Positions 33,112-38,980 of a DNA stretch of 40,173 nt are shown here, in pieces; position 1 is the stretch's first letter, and every line of letters begins with the position of its first letter. The stretch lies in IMG/VR virus record IMGVR_UViG_3300030060_001926, positions 1 to 40,173 of that record; one strand, 5' to 3'. Position numbers and translations under genes: made by a program. The notes beneath the pieces are model-generated. The model had not been told where the DNA came from. It did no database searches and saw nothing but the letters and a program-made list of their open reading frames with translations. The DNA is from a virus.

Positions 33112-34837
33112 AGTTGTAAAGAACCTCGCCTTCAGGAGTTTGAGTAAACTCAACCTCTTGGAGTCTACTAGTTTGCTTATTGTAATACAGAGCAGTACCC
33201 AGACCGCACGCACCTGTCTTACGATTCTTTAGAACACGAATACAAGTTGTGTTTGCAATGTTTGAATCAGTATGTTGCCTGTTTCTCTCAAGTGCAAATA
33301 CATAGTCAGCAATCTGAGCAAGAGAACCAGAGCCTCTTAGATCACTGAGAGTAATACGGTCACCCTCATCTACATTCTTATCTGTCTTCTTGATATGCGA
33401 AATGACATGGACAATGCATCCAGTACGCTCCACAATCTGACGTAACCTTTTCATTACATCATCAAGAATCAATCTCTCAGAGTTACCATAGTTGTCTTGT
33501 TGAGACAACAGCATGTTACCTAGTAGAGTAATATGATCGACAATAAGAACCTTACATCCCAACGCAACAGCCATGTATTCCAAACGTGACATGACGTTTT
33601 CAATGTTTGCATTACCAATGTGGTCATAGATATATAGTGGATACTCTCCAACTTCCTTCTTAGCAGCAGCATATTCTTCTTCAGTTAGGTTGTCTGCCAC
33701 ACCTAGATCAACAGTATCTTTGTTGAATTGTTTTCTTAAAGTATTAAGCTGACGCTGGCCCATGATCTTACGAACAGGCTTAGCAAGCTTGAGCGAAATC
33801 AAATCATCAACAGTAGATTCTGGTGATTCTTCTAGAAAGATACAACCTGTAGGGTTGCCAGTTTCTAGGTGATGAATCAAAATCTCACGAATAATAGATG
33901 ACTTACCGTGACCAGTAGCAGAGGTCCACAAGTATAAGCGACCTGCATCTTGGCCTACCATAAAGTTGGTAAGTGATTCCCAAGGAAACTCATACAGAGC
34001 AGTTGGGGTGTTGTTCTCACCAGTTACCTGTGAGACATGTAGAATGCTGTCAGGGCTATGAGTCTTTGCATTCCAATAGCATTGCATAAGCTGCTTACCC
34101 TCACCAGCCATAAGCATTTCATTGGGGTCTTTACGAGGAAGATCCATAATCTTTACCTTACCGGGAGGCAGAATTTCTGCAACATCACGGGCTGCTTTCT
34201 GACCGGGATCATCCATGTCAAAACAAATAACAACGGTTTCAAACGATGCAAGGAACTCATAGTTTTCCTTGACACTCTTTACCGCACCCTGTGTGCCACT
34301 TGGAATGGACACAACTGGATACTTGTTGTCAAACATTTGAGACATGGTTAGTGCATCAACCGCACCCTCTGTAATAAGAATGCGAGGTCCGCCCTTTTCC
34401 CAAAGCTGCTGACCAAACAGTTGAACATTCTTTGTATTACCTACCCAATGAAAGTCTTTAGTTTTTACGTTGCGTACTTTCTGTGCTTGCAGCGTGCCAT
34501 CAAAGCCATAATAGTTTTCAATTTCAATGTGACGTTCCATGTTGTTGGAAGTCTGGTATCTAAACTTTCTAGCTGTATCTTGATTGATACGCCGATGCGG
34601 CAGAGCTTCAACATCTCCATGATATGGATTGAACTCAGCTTGTACGTTTTCATCTTTTACTTCTGTCATGTAAGACTTGTCTCCTTTTTCATAATAGCCA
34701 CAGGCAAAACAATACTTGTGACCATCATCATAACAGGCAAGGTTATCACCAGAAGTATCATTACCATTGGCAACACACTTAGGACACGCAGTTCTTTCTA
34801 CTACTTTACTACCATTTATTGTTGCTTCAAGACTCAT
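33092..34837 (-). CDS. DNA primase-helicase (T7 gp4-like)
   Basis: 581 residues from ATG 34837, chosen over two ATGs 3 and 6 bases upstream because the GGA of AAAGGA is correctly spaced. Zinc finger Cys18/Cys21 and Cys43/Cys46 (CPKC ... CFAC) reads the primase site. TOPRIM primase: ITEGAVDAL (Glu157), then FDMDD (Asp207, Asp209). RecA-like helicase: Walker A ATGHGKSS at about 307-314, VLIVDHITLL, HVISHIKK and LRGSGSLAQIADYV. The protein unwinds DNA and makes primers at the fork. Length matches T7 gp4 (566). It follows a small membrane protein gene whose stop overlaps the start region. Confidence 0.96.
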   Translation of the reverse strand: MSLEATINGSKVVERTACPKCVANGNDTSGDNLACYDDGHKYCFACGYYEKGDKSYMTEVKDENVQAEFNPYHGDVEALPHRRINQDTARKFRYQTSNNMERHIEIENYYGFDGTLQAQKVRNVKTKDFHWVGNTKNVQLFGQQLWEKGGPRILITEGAVDALTMSQMFDNKYPVVSIPSGTQGAVKSVKENYEFLASFETVVICFDMDDPGQKAARDVAEILPPGKVKIMDLPRKDPNEMLMAGEGKQLMQCYWNAKTHSPDSILHVSQVTGENNTPTALYEFPWESLTNFMVGQDAGRLYLWTSATGHGKSSIIREILIHHLETGNPTGCIFLEESPESTVDDLISLKLAKPVRKIMGQRQLNTLRKQFNKDTVDLGVADNLTEEEYAAAKKEVGEYPLYIYDHIGNANIENVMSRLEYMAVALGCKVLIVDHITLLGNMLLSQQDNYGNSERLILDDVMKRLRQIVERTGCIVHVISHIKKTDKNVDEGDRITLSDLRGSGSLAQIADYVFALERNRQHTDSNIANTTCIRVLKNRKTGACGLGTALYYNKQTSRLQEVEFTQTPEGEVLYNYASIGI

Positions 34838-35030
34838 CATCATCCTTTGTTAAATAAAACGACCATAGCAATGCACCAAACACTACTACTAAAAACATGG
34901 CTGTCGGGAACAATAGAACAACAAGAGGCAACCACCAAGGGGTGCTCATAGAAATTACAGTTCCAAATAAAAACACAGCCACAACAAAAGCAACACAGTT
35001 ACTATACTTGTAAATCTTTTCCAAGTCCAT
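34827..35030 (-). CDS. Small two-span membrane protein
   Basis: 67 residues, starting in a TAATG overlap. Two hydrophobic segments are visible: about 12-28 (CVAFVVAVFLFGTVISM) and about 32-57 (WLPLVVLLFPTAMFLVVVFG onward). They are linked by a short Ser/Pro/Trp turn, and the acidic end reads TKDDDES. A hairpin with both ends inside is the shape of some holins and superinfection-exclusion proteins. Its placement in the replication block argues for an early host-takeover role. No family is recognised. Confidence 0.75.
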   Translation of the reverse strand: MDLEKIYKYSNCVAFVVAVFLFGTVISMSTPWWLPLVVLLFPTAMFLVVVFGALLWSFYLTKDDDES

Positions 35031-35149
35031 TATTTATACTTCTTTCCATTACCAGAACGAGAGGTTTTAGAATGAGGGTTGCCTTTCTTTTTCTTAAAAG
35101 GTCTAGGCTTCCCCGGCTTTCTCTGCCCCGCTTCCATTTTCTTCGCCAT
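35030..35149 (-). CDS. 39-residue very basic protein
   Basis: The ATG at 35149 follows GGAGG by six bases, an ideal site. The product begins MAKKMEAGQRKPGKPRPFKK and ends KKGNPHSKTSRSGNGKKYK, with no hydrophobic core. It overlaps the upstream gene by 47 bases in another frame, and its stop shares a base with the next start. Small basic disordered proteins like this may bind RNA or DNA. Function unknown. Confidence 0.6.
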   Translation of the reverse strand: MAKKMEAGQRKPGKPRPFKKKKGNPHSKTSRSGNGKKYK

Positions 35150-35303
35150 CAGTATCCTCCATATTGTTTAACTTCTTCTTACCAAAGATAGAATCCCAGT
35201 TCTTGCCAAACGCTTCACGTTTTGCCAGACGTTCCTCTGTCTCTTCCTTTGGTCTGTGAGGACGGTACATCTTTCCCGGAGGGTGATCCCATGGTTTTGC
35301 CAT
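35103..35303 (-). CDS. Small protein with KNW-IFGKK motif (tandem relative of the gene before it)
   Basis: 66 residues, with GGAG a little upstream of the ATG. It begins MAKPWDHPPGKMYRPHRPKE, then EERLAKREAFGKNWDSIFGK, and ends with an acidic tail. The segment KNWDSIFGKK resembles KNWEKIFGDK in the neighbouring upstream gene (35215-35403), suggesting duplication. Its N-terminal codons overlap that gene's tail. No enzymatic function is recognised. Confidence 0.65.
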   Translation of the reverse strand: MAKPWDHPPGKMYRPHRPKEETEERLAKREAFGKNWDSIFGKKKLNNMEDTDGEENGSGAEKAGEA

Positions 35304-35403
35304 TTACTTTATCTCCAAAAATTTTTTCCCAATTTTTTCGGTATTGTTCTTGGTCTACCTTACGATAGGTATCACCTTTACCGGCATCATGCCTGCGTGT
35401 CAT
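35215..35403 (-). CDS. Small 'HDAGKGD...NWEKIFG' phage protein
   Basis: 62 codons from ATG 35403 (17-base overlap with the preceding gene). The convincing part is MTRRHDAGKGDTYRKVDQEQ and YRKNWEKIFGDKVNG. The pattern 'AGKGD-yR-vd--kY--NwdkIFg' is common in small phage proteins of unknown function. The last ~28 codons overlap the next gene in another frame and look like a shadow (Ser/Lys/Gly-rich), so the natural C-terminus may simply be tolerated read-on. Confidence 0.65.
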   Translation of the reverse strand: MTRRHDAGKGDTYRKVDQEQYRKNWEKIFGDKVNGKTMGSPSGKDVPSSQTKGRDRGTSGKT

Positions 35404-35560
35404 CAGTGTGCTTCTTGCAGCAGTCAGGCTTTTCACAGTTTTCAGGTTGCTTTTCAATACAATAACCTGCACCACGAATAACTTTAACTAGACCTTCAAT
35501 AACAGCGGTCATTTCTTTTTGGGTTAGTCCTGCAACAGGACACTTGTCGTTGTTTGTCAT
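35387..35560 (-). CDS. 57-residue small Cys-containing protein
   Basis: The ATG at 35560 follows AAGGAG with good spacing. The product begins MTNNDKCPVAGLTQKEMTAV, then IEGLVKVIRGAGYCIEKQPE and NCEKPDCCKKHTDDTQA. Five cysteines (one at residue 7, one at 34, three in CEKPDCC) would suit a small metal site. The first gene after the tRNA cluster. Not recognised. Confidence 0.65.
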   Translation of the reverse strand: MTNNDKCPVAGLTQKEMTAVIEGLVKVIRGAGYCIEKQPENCEKPDCCKKHTDDTQA

Positions 35561-35585
35561 AATAAATCTCCTTAAAAATTAATAA

Positions 35586-35659
35586 TAGGATCGGTGGGAC
35601 TCGAACCCACACTGTATGGATTTTAAGTCCACTGCCTCTGCCAATTGGGCTACGATCCC
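35586..35659 (-). tRNA. tRNA-Leu (anticodon UAA), short variable loop
   Basis: All four arms can be folded. The acceptor GGGATCG pairs with CGATCCT (first pair G1-U72), with discriminator A. The D arm is GCC/GGC. The anticodon stem GTGGA/TCCAT carries loop CTTAAAA, giving UAA. The variable loop is ACAGT (five bases), and the T arm is GTGGG TTCGAGT CCCAC. CCA is not encoded. Normal bacterial tRNA-Leu has a long variable arm, which is absent here. Confidence 0.85.
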
Positions 35660-35662
35660 AAA

Positions 35663-35735
35663 TGGTCCCAGCTGGGCTCGAACCAGCGACAGTCGGATTA
35701 AAAGTCCGATGCTCTACCAACTGAGCTATAGGACC
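35663..35735 (-). tRNA. tRNA-Lys (anticodon UUU)
   Basis: Canonical cloverleaf: acceptor GGTCCTA/TGGGACC (one wobble pair), discriminator A, D arm GCTC/GAGC, anticodon stem TCGGA/TCCGA with loop CTTTTAA (UUU), variable CTGTC, T arm GCTGG TTCGAGC CCAGC. CCA is not encoded. Separated from tRNA-Leu by three bases, so the two are clearly cotranscribed. It reads AAA, a codon used heavily in this AT-rich genome. Confidence 0.93.
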
Positions 35736-35788
35736 AATAGTAATACCGCCCGCAGCATCATATAATGACAGCACTTTGGGTATTACAG
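35736..35788. repeat. tRNA spacer with a perfect 8-bp inverted repeat
   Basis: The 53-base spacer between tRNA-Arg and tRNA-Lys holds GTAATACC (35740-35747) and its exact complement GGTATTAC (35779-35786). Nested inside is a smaller TCAT/ATGA pair with loop ATA (35758-35768). No cloverleaf can be drawn for it. It may be an RNA processing hairpin, a protein-binding site or the remains of a lost tRNA. Confidence 0.55.
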
Positions 35789-35862
35789 CACTCCGAGCAG
35801 GACTCGAACCTGCGACCTGCTGATTAGAAGTCAGCTGCTCTATCCAGCTGAGCTACCGGAGC
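35789..35862 (-). tRNA. tRNA-Arg (anticodon UCU)
   Basis: Cloverleaf: acceptor GCTCCGG pairs with TCGGAGT (G1-U72 and G7-U66 wobbles), discriminator G, as often in bacterial tRNA-Arg. D arm GCTC/GAGC, anticodon stem GCTGA/TCAGC, loop CTTCTAA (UCU), T arm GCAGG TTCGAGT CCTGC. CCA is not encoded. Its first base is also the last base of the stop codon of the gene upstream. It reads AGA, a codon usually rare in hosts. Confidence 0.92.
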
Positions 35863-36098
35863 TAAGCAATAGTTGCGTCTTCGTAAAAGACTTCGATAAG
35901 TTCAGAGTCACCCATCTCCCAGTCCTCTTCAATAGAATACTCAAAGGGATCAATGTCTCCGTCTTTAATTTTTTCTAAAAACTCTTCTTCTGTTAGGTCA
36001 AGTTCTTTCAAGACTTCTGATTCAAATGTCCAATGAACAGTCTCATACAAAACACTTTTTGAATCAGCCATGATGTGGAAGTTATATTCTTTACTCAT
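35862..36098 (-). CDS. Small very acidic protein (78 residues)
   Basis: The ATG at 36098 lies in an 8-base overlap with the previous stop (ATGAGTAA). The sequence begins MSKEYNFHIMADSKSVLYET, then SEVLKELDLTEEEFLEKIKD, and ends in acidic turns (EYSIEEDWEMGDSE). By count about 24 Asp/Glu against 5 Lys and no Arg. It has strand-like and helix-like parts, so it is probably folded. Its stop codon ends on the first base of tRNA-Arg. No family recognised; nucleic acid mimicry is one possibility. Confidence 0.7.
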   Translation of the reverse strand: MSKEYNFHIMADSKSVLYETVHWTFESEVLKELDLTEEEFLEKIKDGDIDPFEYSIEEDWEMGDSELIEVFYEDATIA

Positions 36099-36438
36099 AG
36101 TAATCATACTCATCTTCGCCGTAGTCTGCTTCTGGAGGATCAAGTTCTGCAACTTGGTCTTCTACCCACAGTTCAATCTCTTTCCAAAGCTTGGGGTGTT
36201 GGGTCTTGTCTGCGTGTTCCATTGTCCACGCAACACCGCCGCCACACTCTTCGTCAAAGGAAACAGAATCAATGTAGAAACCAGACTGCTCTAGTTCCAT
36301 TCGTACATCAATACCGGGAGTACCCCAGAATTCATACGTTCCAATACCATTGTCAACCCACTCCCAACTAACAGAGACAGACACCTCGTAGTTAGCTTCT
36401 TCGTTGTACAGTTCAATCTCAGTAATAATTTCAGTCAT
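36091..36438 (-). CDS. Strongly acidic 115-residue protein, possible DNA mimic
   Basis: The ATG at 36438 overlaps the previous stop by eight bases (ATGACTGA). By count about 31 Asp/Glu against four Lys/Arg, ending DYGEDEYDYYE. Beta-rich middle (YEVSVSVSWEWVDNGIGTYE), Trp/Tyr rich. Size and charge resemble T7 Ocr (117 residues), which mimics DNA to block restriction enzymes, but no sequence relation to Ocr is seen. An alternative is a calcium- or protein-binding domain. Function is inferred only from charge and position. Confidence 0.75.
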   Translation of the reverse strand: MTEIITEIELYNEEANYEVSVSVSWEWVDNGIGTYEFWGTPGIDVRMELEQSGFYIDSVSFDEECGGGVAWTMEHADKTQHPKLWKEIELWVEDQVAELDPPEADYGEDEYDYYE

Positions 36439-36622
36439 CAAAGTCAGGCTCCTTATCTAGCCACTCTTGGTTAAAACAAACTTCTTCCCAGCCCAAGGCA
36501 AACGCCTTTGCTGTATCAGCACTCACGCCATTAGCTTTACCGATTGCTTCCCAATCTGGATTGTTCTTGTTATACATCCAGCGTTCATAGCAATCAAAGG
36601 ATACGTTCTTAAACTTACCCAT
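36431..36622 (-). CDS. Small 63-residue protein
   Basis: The ATG at 36622 overlaps the previous stop by eight bases (ATGGGTAA). Starts MGKFKNVSFDCYERWMYNKN, then PDWEAIGKANGVSADTAKAF and ALGWEEVCFNQEWLDKEPDF. The SADTAKAFALGWEE section may be a short helix-turn-helix-like unit, but it is too short to assert. Mildly acidic. Not recognised. Confidence 0.65.
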   Translation of the reverse strand: MGKFKNVSFDCYERWMYNKNNPDWEAIGKANGVSADTAKAFALGWEEVCFNQEWLDKEPDFDD

Positions 36623-36797
36623 CTTCTTCTTCCTCAATGATATCGTAGTACTCCATGCCTTCTCCATCAGGATCAGCAAAGGCATCACGATACTTATTAA
36701 CAAGGTGCTGCATTAAATCAGCATCACCATGCTCACAGGCATACCAGAAATTGTCGGCAACTTCACGCCAATTAATATCTACATCATTATAATCCAT
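36615..36797 (-). CDS. Small acidic 60-residue protein, first gene after the terminator
   Basis: The start is the ATG at 36797, three to four bases after a GAGGTG site; a GTG two codons upstream is less suitable. The sequence begins MDYNDVDINWREVADNFWYA, then HGDADLMQHLVNKYRDAFAD, and ends in EEEEDG. About 19 Asp/Glu against three basic residues. It starts only about 12 bases after the U-tract of the terminator, so it is translated from read-through or from a polymerase that ignores that terminator. Confidence 0.7.
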   Translation of the reverse strand: MDYNDVDINWREVADNFWYACEHGDADLMQHLVNKYRDAFADPDGEGMEYYDIIEEEEDG

Positions 36798-36808
36798 AAT
36801 CACCTCAG

Positions 36809-36843
36809 AAAAAAAAAGGGAAGCCTATTGCTAGACTTCCCTT
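36809..36843 (-). terminator. Strong intrinsic terminator with GCAA tetraloop at the deaminase stop
   Basis: On the minus strand AAGGGAAGTCTA, loop GCAA, TAGGCTTCCCTT, then seven further T. The stem is 12 bp with one U-G pair (36816-36843), and the GNRA loop stabilises it. The deaminase stop TAG is inside the hairpin. It separates the polymerase/SSB/RusA block from the small-gene/tRNA/replication block, so it may limit host polymerase, like TE in T7. Confidence 0.93.
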
Positions 36844-37190
36844 ATCAACCCATGTCGGGTTGTGTAGTAAATTTCTTTAAAGATCTGTTTGCACCAAGGC
36901 ATACAGAGTTTGCATGGACGAGCCATACGCCATTCGTTGTTGTAACCAAATCTAAAATTATATAGCTTATACGCTTTCTTGTTCTTGTTGCGAACACGAA
37001 GCCAAGCATCTAGTTCTGAATGCACTTCATCAAAACGATATTGATAGTTTTGTGCTAGAGGATGTGTTCTCATTCTATTAGTACCTACGCCTACAATTTC
37101 ATTCTTGCAAACAATAATAGAAACATGCTTCTTCTTTCTGTCATGAGGACAGTGTGATATTGCAACTTCTTCTAGCTTATCTAATTTCAT
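36831..37190 (-). CDS. Cytidine/deoxycytidylate deaminase-like zinc protein
   Basis: 119 residues. It has the deaminase metal signature: HSE at 57-59 (His57 zinc ligand, Glu59 proton shuttle) and PCKLC at 92-96 (Cys93, Cys96 zinc ligands), preceded by beta strands (SIIVCKNEIVGVGTNRM). This would turn dCMP to dUMP, or another C to U. The family is clear; the substrate is not. HSE replaces the more common HAE. It is smaller than T4 dCMP deaminase (193) and close to free-cytidine or TadA-like size. ATGA overlap with RusA upstream; the stop lies in the terminator hairpin. Confidence 0.8.
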   Translation of the reverse strand: MKLDKLEEVAISHCPHDRKKKHVSIIVCKNEIVGVGTNRMRTHPLAQNYQYRFDEVHSELDAWLRVRNKNKKAYKLYNFRFGYNNEWRMARPCKLCMPWCKQIFKEIYYTTRHGLIREV

Positions 37191-37564
37191 TTAGATTTCT
37201 CTACTGCTACAGTAAACCACCCCGGTTCACCCGGAGGAGCCCACTCTTTTGATATAAAGAGGTTGATAATTTGAGAGTCATCAACCCACAGTTTTTTATT
37301 CAGAATATCCAAGACAGCTTTTGCCAAGTTGTCTACATCAGATTTGGGAGCGTCGAGCTTTGTAGTCTTAGGTCTGGTACAAAAACATTTTACATCAACA
37401 TTTAGTTGACCTTCGAGTGGTTTTATTTTACCGAGAACTTTATCTACAACAGCACCTGCTTCATTACGGAACCGCCTATAGGCTCCCGCGTAGTAGGAAC
37501 CATGCCTACCAACGCGAGGCCTAGAGGCAGCGACTGGACTAACCGGGAAGGTTAGCTCCAGCAT
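37187..37564 (-). CDS. rusA: RusA-like Holliday junction resolvase
   Basis: 125 residues, matching RusA (120). Signatures: FPVSPVAASRPRVGRHG at the N-terminus, then APKSDVDNLAKAVLDILNKK with Asp76/Asp78, and WVDDSQI with Asp95/Asp96, the metal-binding acids. Late sequence ISKEW fits the conserved Lys region. It should resolve branched DNA before packaging, the role of T7 endonuclease I (gp3), which is not seen in the window. The start overlaps the SSB stop by one base (TGATG). Confidence 0.9.
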   Translation of the reverse strand: MLELTFPVSPVAASRPRVGRHGSYYAGAYRRFRNEAGAVVDKVLGKIKPLEGQLNVDVKCFCTRPKTTKLDAPKSDVDNLAKAVLDILNKKLWVDDSQIINLFISKEWAPPGEPGWFTVAVEKSK

Positions 37565-38079
37565 CAGAACGGAGTGTCATCCTCTGCCGTAGCAACGGGT
37601 GCAGCCTCAGCGACATAGCCGCCATCAACCTTACCCATGCCACCGCTATTTGAACCGCCGCCGCCCTCGTAGTTTCGCTCTACGAGTTGGATGCGATCCA
37701 TGTAAAAGGACACAGATCCGTCACGCTCAATCTTCGCAGGGGTTACCTTAACGCGAACCTTATCGGTTGCAAAGGGAACAGTATCAGTTGTCTGATCCTG
37801 CGAGTCAAGAACTGGGAATTGCATGACACCTTCGCGTGCCTTAAGAACATTCTTAAAGCGAACCAAGTTGTCACCTGTTTCAGCATCAGCCTTGAAGCCG
37901 TTGATCTTAGATCCACCAAGCTGCTGCATAGCAGAATCAAGCTGGCTCTGCATCTCAGCGTCAACAATAACAGTTACGCTGTGATGTGGGTTACCAAACT
38001 TATCATCTGGCTTAAGCAGATGGGACCATCGAACCACGGCTGGGCCGACCACAAATGAATCACCATAATTATTCTTCAT
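37564..38079 (-). CDS. Single-stranded DNA-binding protein (T7 gp2.5-like)
   Basis: 171 residues from ATG 38079 (the longer frame upstream is inside the previous gene; ATGAAGAATAA overlap). Beta-rich OB-like core: VVGPAVVRWSHLLKPDDKFG, HHSVTVIVDAEM, then VRFKNVLKAREG and KVRVKVTPAKIERDGSVSF. The C-terminus is acidic and ends DDTPF, a terminal Phe after acidic residues as in gp2.5, where that tail contacts polymerase and primase. A Gly/Ser linker (GGGGSNSGGMG) precedes the tail. Its position in an early/replication block fits. Confidence 0.88.
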   Translation of the reverse strand: MKNNYGDSFVVGPAVVRWSHLLKPDDKFGNPHHSVTVIVDAEMQSQLDSAMQQLGGSKINGFKADAETGDNLVRFKNVLKAREGVMQFPVLDSQDQTTDTVPFATDKVRVKVTPAKIERDGSVSFYMDRIQLVERNYEGGGGSNSGGMGKVDGGYVAEAAPVATAEDDTPF

Positions 38080-38323
38080 CGTCAGAATTAACTCCTTCAA
38101 TAACTGGGTCAGAACCGCCTTCTTCATTTGGGTTCTGCACGGTGAAGTTTTGAACATCATTCTTATTAGTATCAACAATGTTGTTCATAGTAGTACGGAT
38201 CTGGAATGAAATATTATCCAGAGCCATAAAAATTTCCCTTAGATATTGCAGCACCGCATTGGTTGCAATCATTGGGGGATACGTCTTGTTACCATCAGTT
38301 GGTTCAATCTTTTCTTCGGACAT
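38069..38323 (-). CDS. Small acidic protein before the SSB gene
   Basis: 84 residues with an AAAGG site before the ATG. MSEEKIEPTDGNKTYPPMIA starts it; a helix TNAVLQYLREIFMALDNISF follows; the end is acidic and low complexity (NPNEEGGSDPVIEGVNSDDE). It overlaps SSB by 11 bases, so coupling is likely. The acidic tail resembles SSB-type tails, but no family is recognised. Function unknown. Confidence 0.7.
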   Translation of the reverse strand: MSEEKIEPTDGNKTYPPMIATNAVLQYLREIFMALDNISFQIRTTMNNIVDTNKNDVQNFTVQNPNEEGGSDPVIEGVNSDDEE

Positions 38324-38980
38324 TTACACCTTTCTTTCTAAATACGGATGACCGTTAACGACCACGCCACAACTAATGACGGGCTTCTTTAAAGAAAATT
38401 TACCATAGTTGTAGGCAAGGTGATTATCATCAACACCTGAGCCTACATTCATACCAAATATTGTATTATCACGATTAGTATGAAAAGAAATAGATGAGAC
38501 TGAGTGTGTATGACCAGAGACAACACTCTTTCTTAGCTGACATGCAGCATTAAAAGCAGGTGTCTTACCTGACCATCCCATTCCATGAGTGTAAAGTACA
38601 TCATCAATGACATGATCATACTTCCAATCCCATCCATTAGTTCCATATACATCGTTGTAGGGCTTTAAATACAAACTGGGAATACCCTCTGCCTTAGCCC
38701 TGCGATTGACACGTTCATCATGATTGCCAATGCAAACCTTTGCTTCAGGAAAAGCCCTGTGCCACCGCTTCACTTCTTTAAGTGCTTGTTTAAACTCATC
38801 GAGTGCAGCCGGTAACTCTGGGTTCTTTTCATGCCGCGAGATTGCCTCATGATCAATAATGTCGCCAATAAATACAACTTTATTACAGCCATGTTTATTG
38901 TAAATCTTTTTACAAAAGTTAAGATAGCTTTTGTCTGTTGCGGGGGCGTGAATATCGCCCACGACGAGTACCTTGCTCAT
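38324..38980 (-). CDS. Calcineurin-like metallophosphoesterase
   Basis: 218 residues from ATG 38980, after AAAGGA; the longer open frame has no metal motif. Family motifs in order: GDIHAP (Asp9, His11), FIGDIIDHE (Asp40), CIGNHDERVNRR (Asn86, His87), YTHGMGW (His132) and SGHTHSVSS (His157, His159). All metal ligands are present. The substrate could be nucleotides, RNA ends or proteins. Phage enzymes of this kind are common but mostly uncharacterised. A 62-base overlap with the preceding gene is large but sits behind a usable site. Confidence 0.9.
   Translation of the reverse strand: MSKVLVVGDIHAPATDKSYLNFCKKIYNKHGCNKVVFIGDIIDHEAISRHEKNPELPAALDEFKQALKEVKRWHRAFPEAKVCIGNHDERVNRRAKAEGIPSLYLKPYNDVYGTNGWDWKYDHVIDDVLYTHGMGWSGKTPAFNAACQLRKSVVSGHTHSVSSISFHTNRDNTIFGMNVGSGVDDNHLAYNYGKFSLKKPVISCGVVVNGHPYLERKV

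Noticed and set aside
33112-33213. Longer N-terminus for DNA polymerase
   Set aside because: It is a shadow of the primase-helicase C-terminus. Exonuclease motif I starts right after ATG 33111, as in T7-like polymerases.
35496-35774. 92-codon minus-strand open frame across the tRNAs
   Set aside because: The peptide IAQLVEHRTFNPTVAGSS is the classic false translation of a tRNA, and the frame covers tRNA-Leu and tRNA-Lys.
35736-35788. TAATACC on the minus strand, similar to the start of the T7 promoter; also TATAAT on the plus strand at 35761-35766
   Set aside because: Only about seven bases match T7, the TATAAT faces away from all genes and has no -35 box. No second copy was found to make a consensus.
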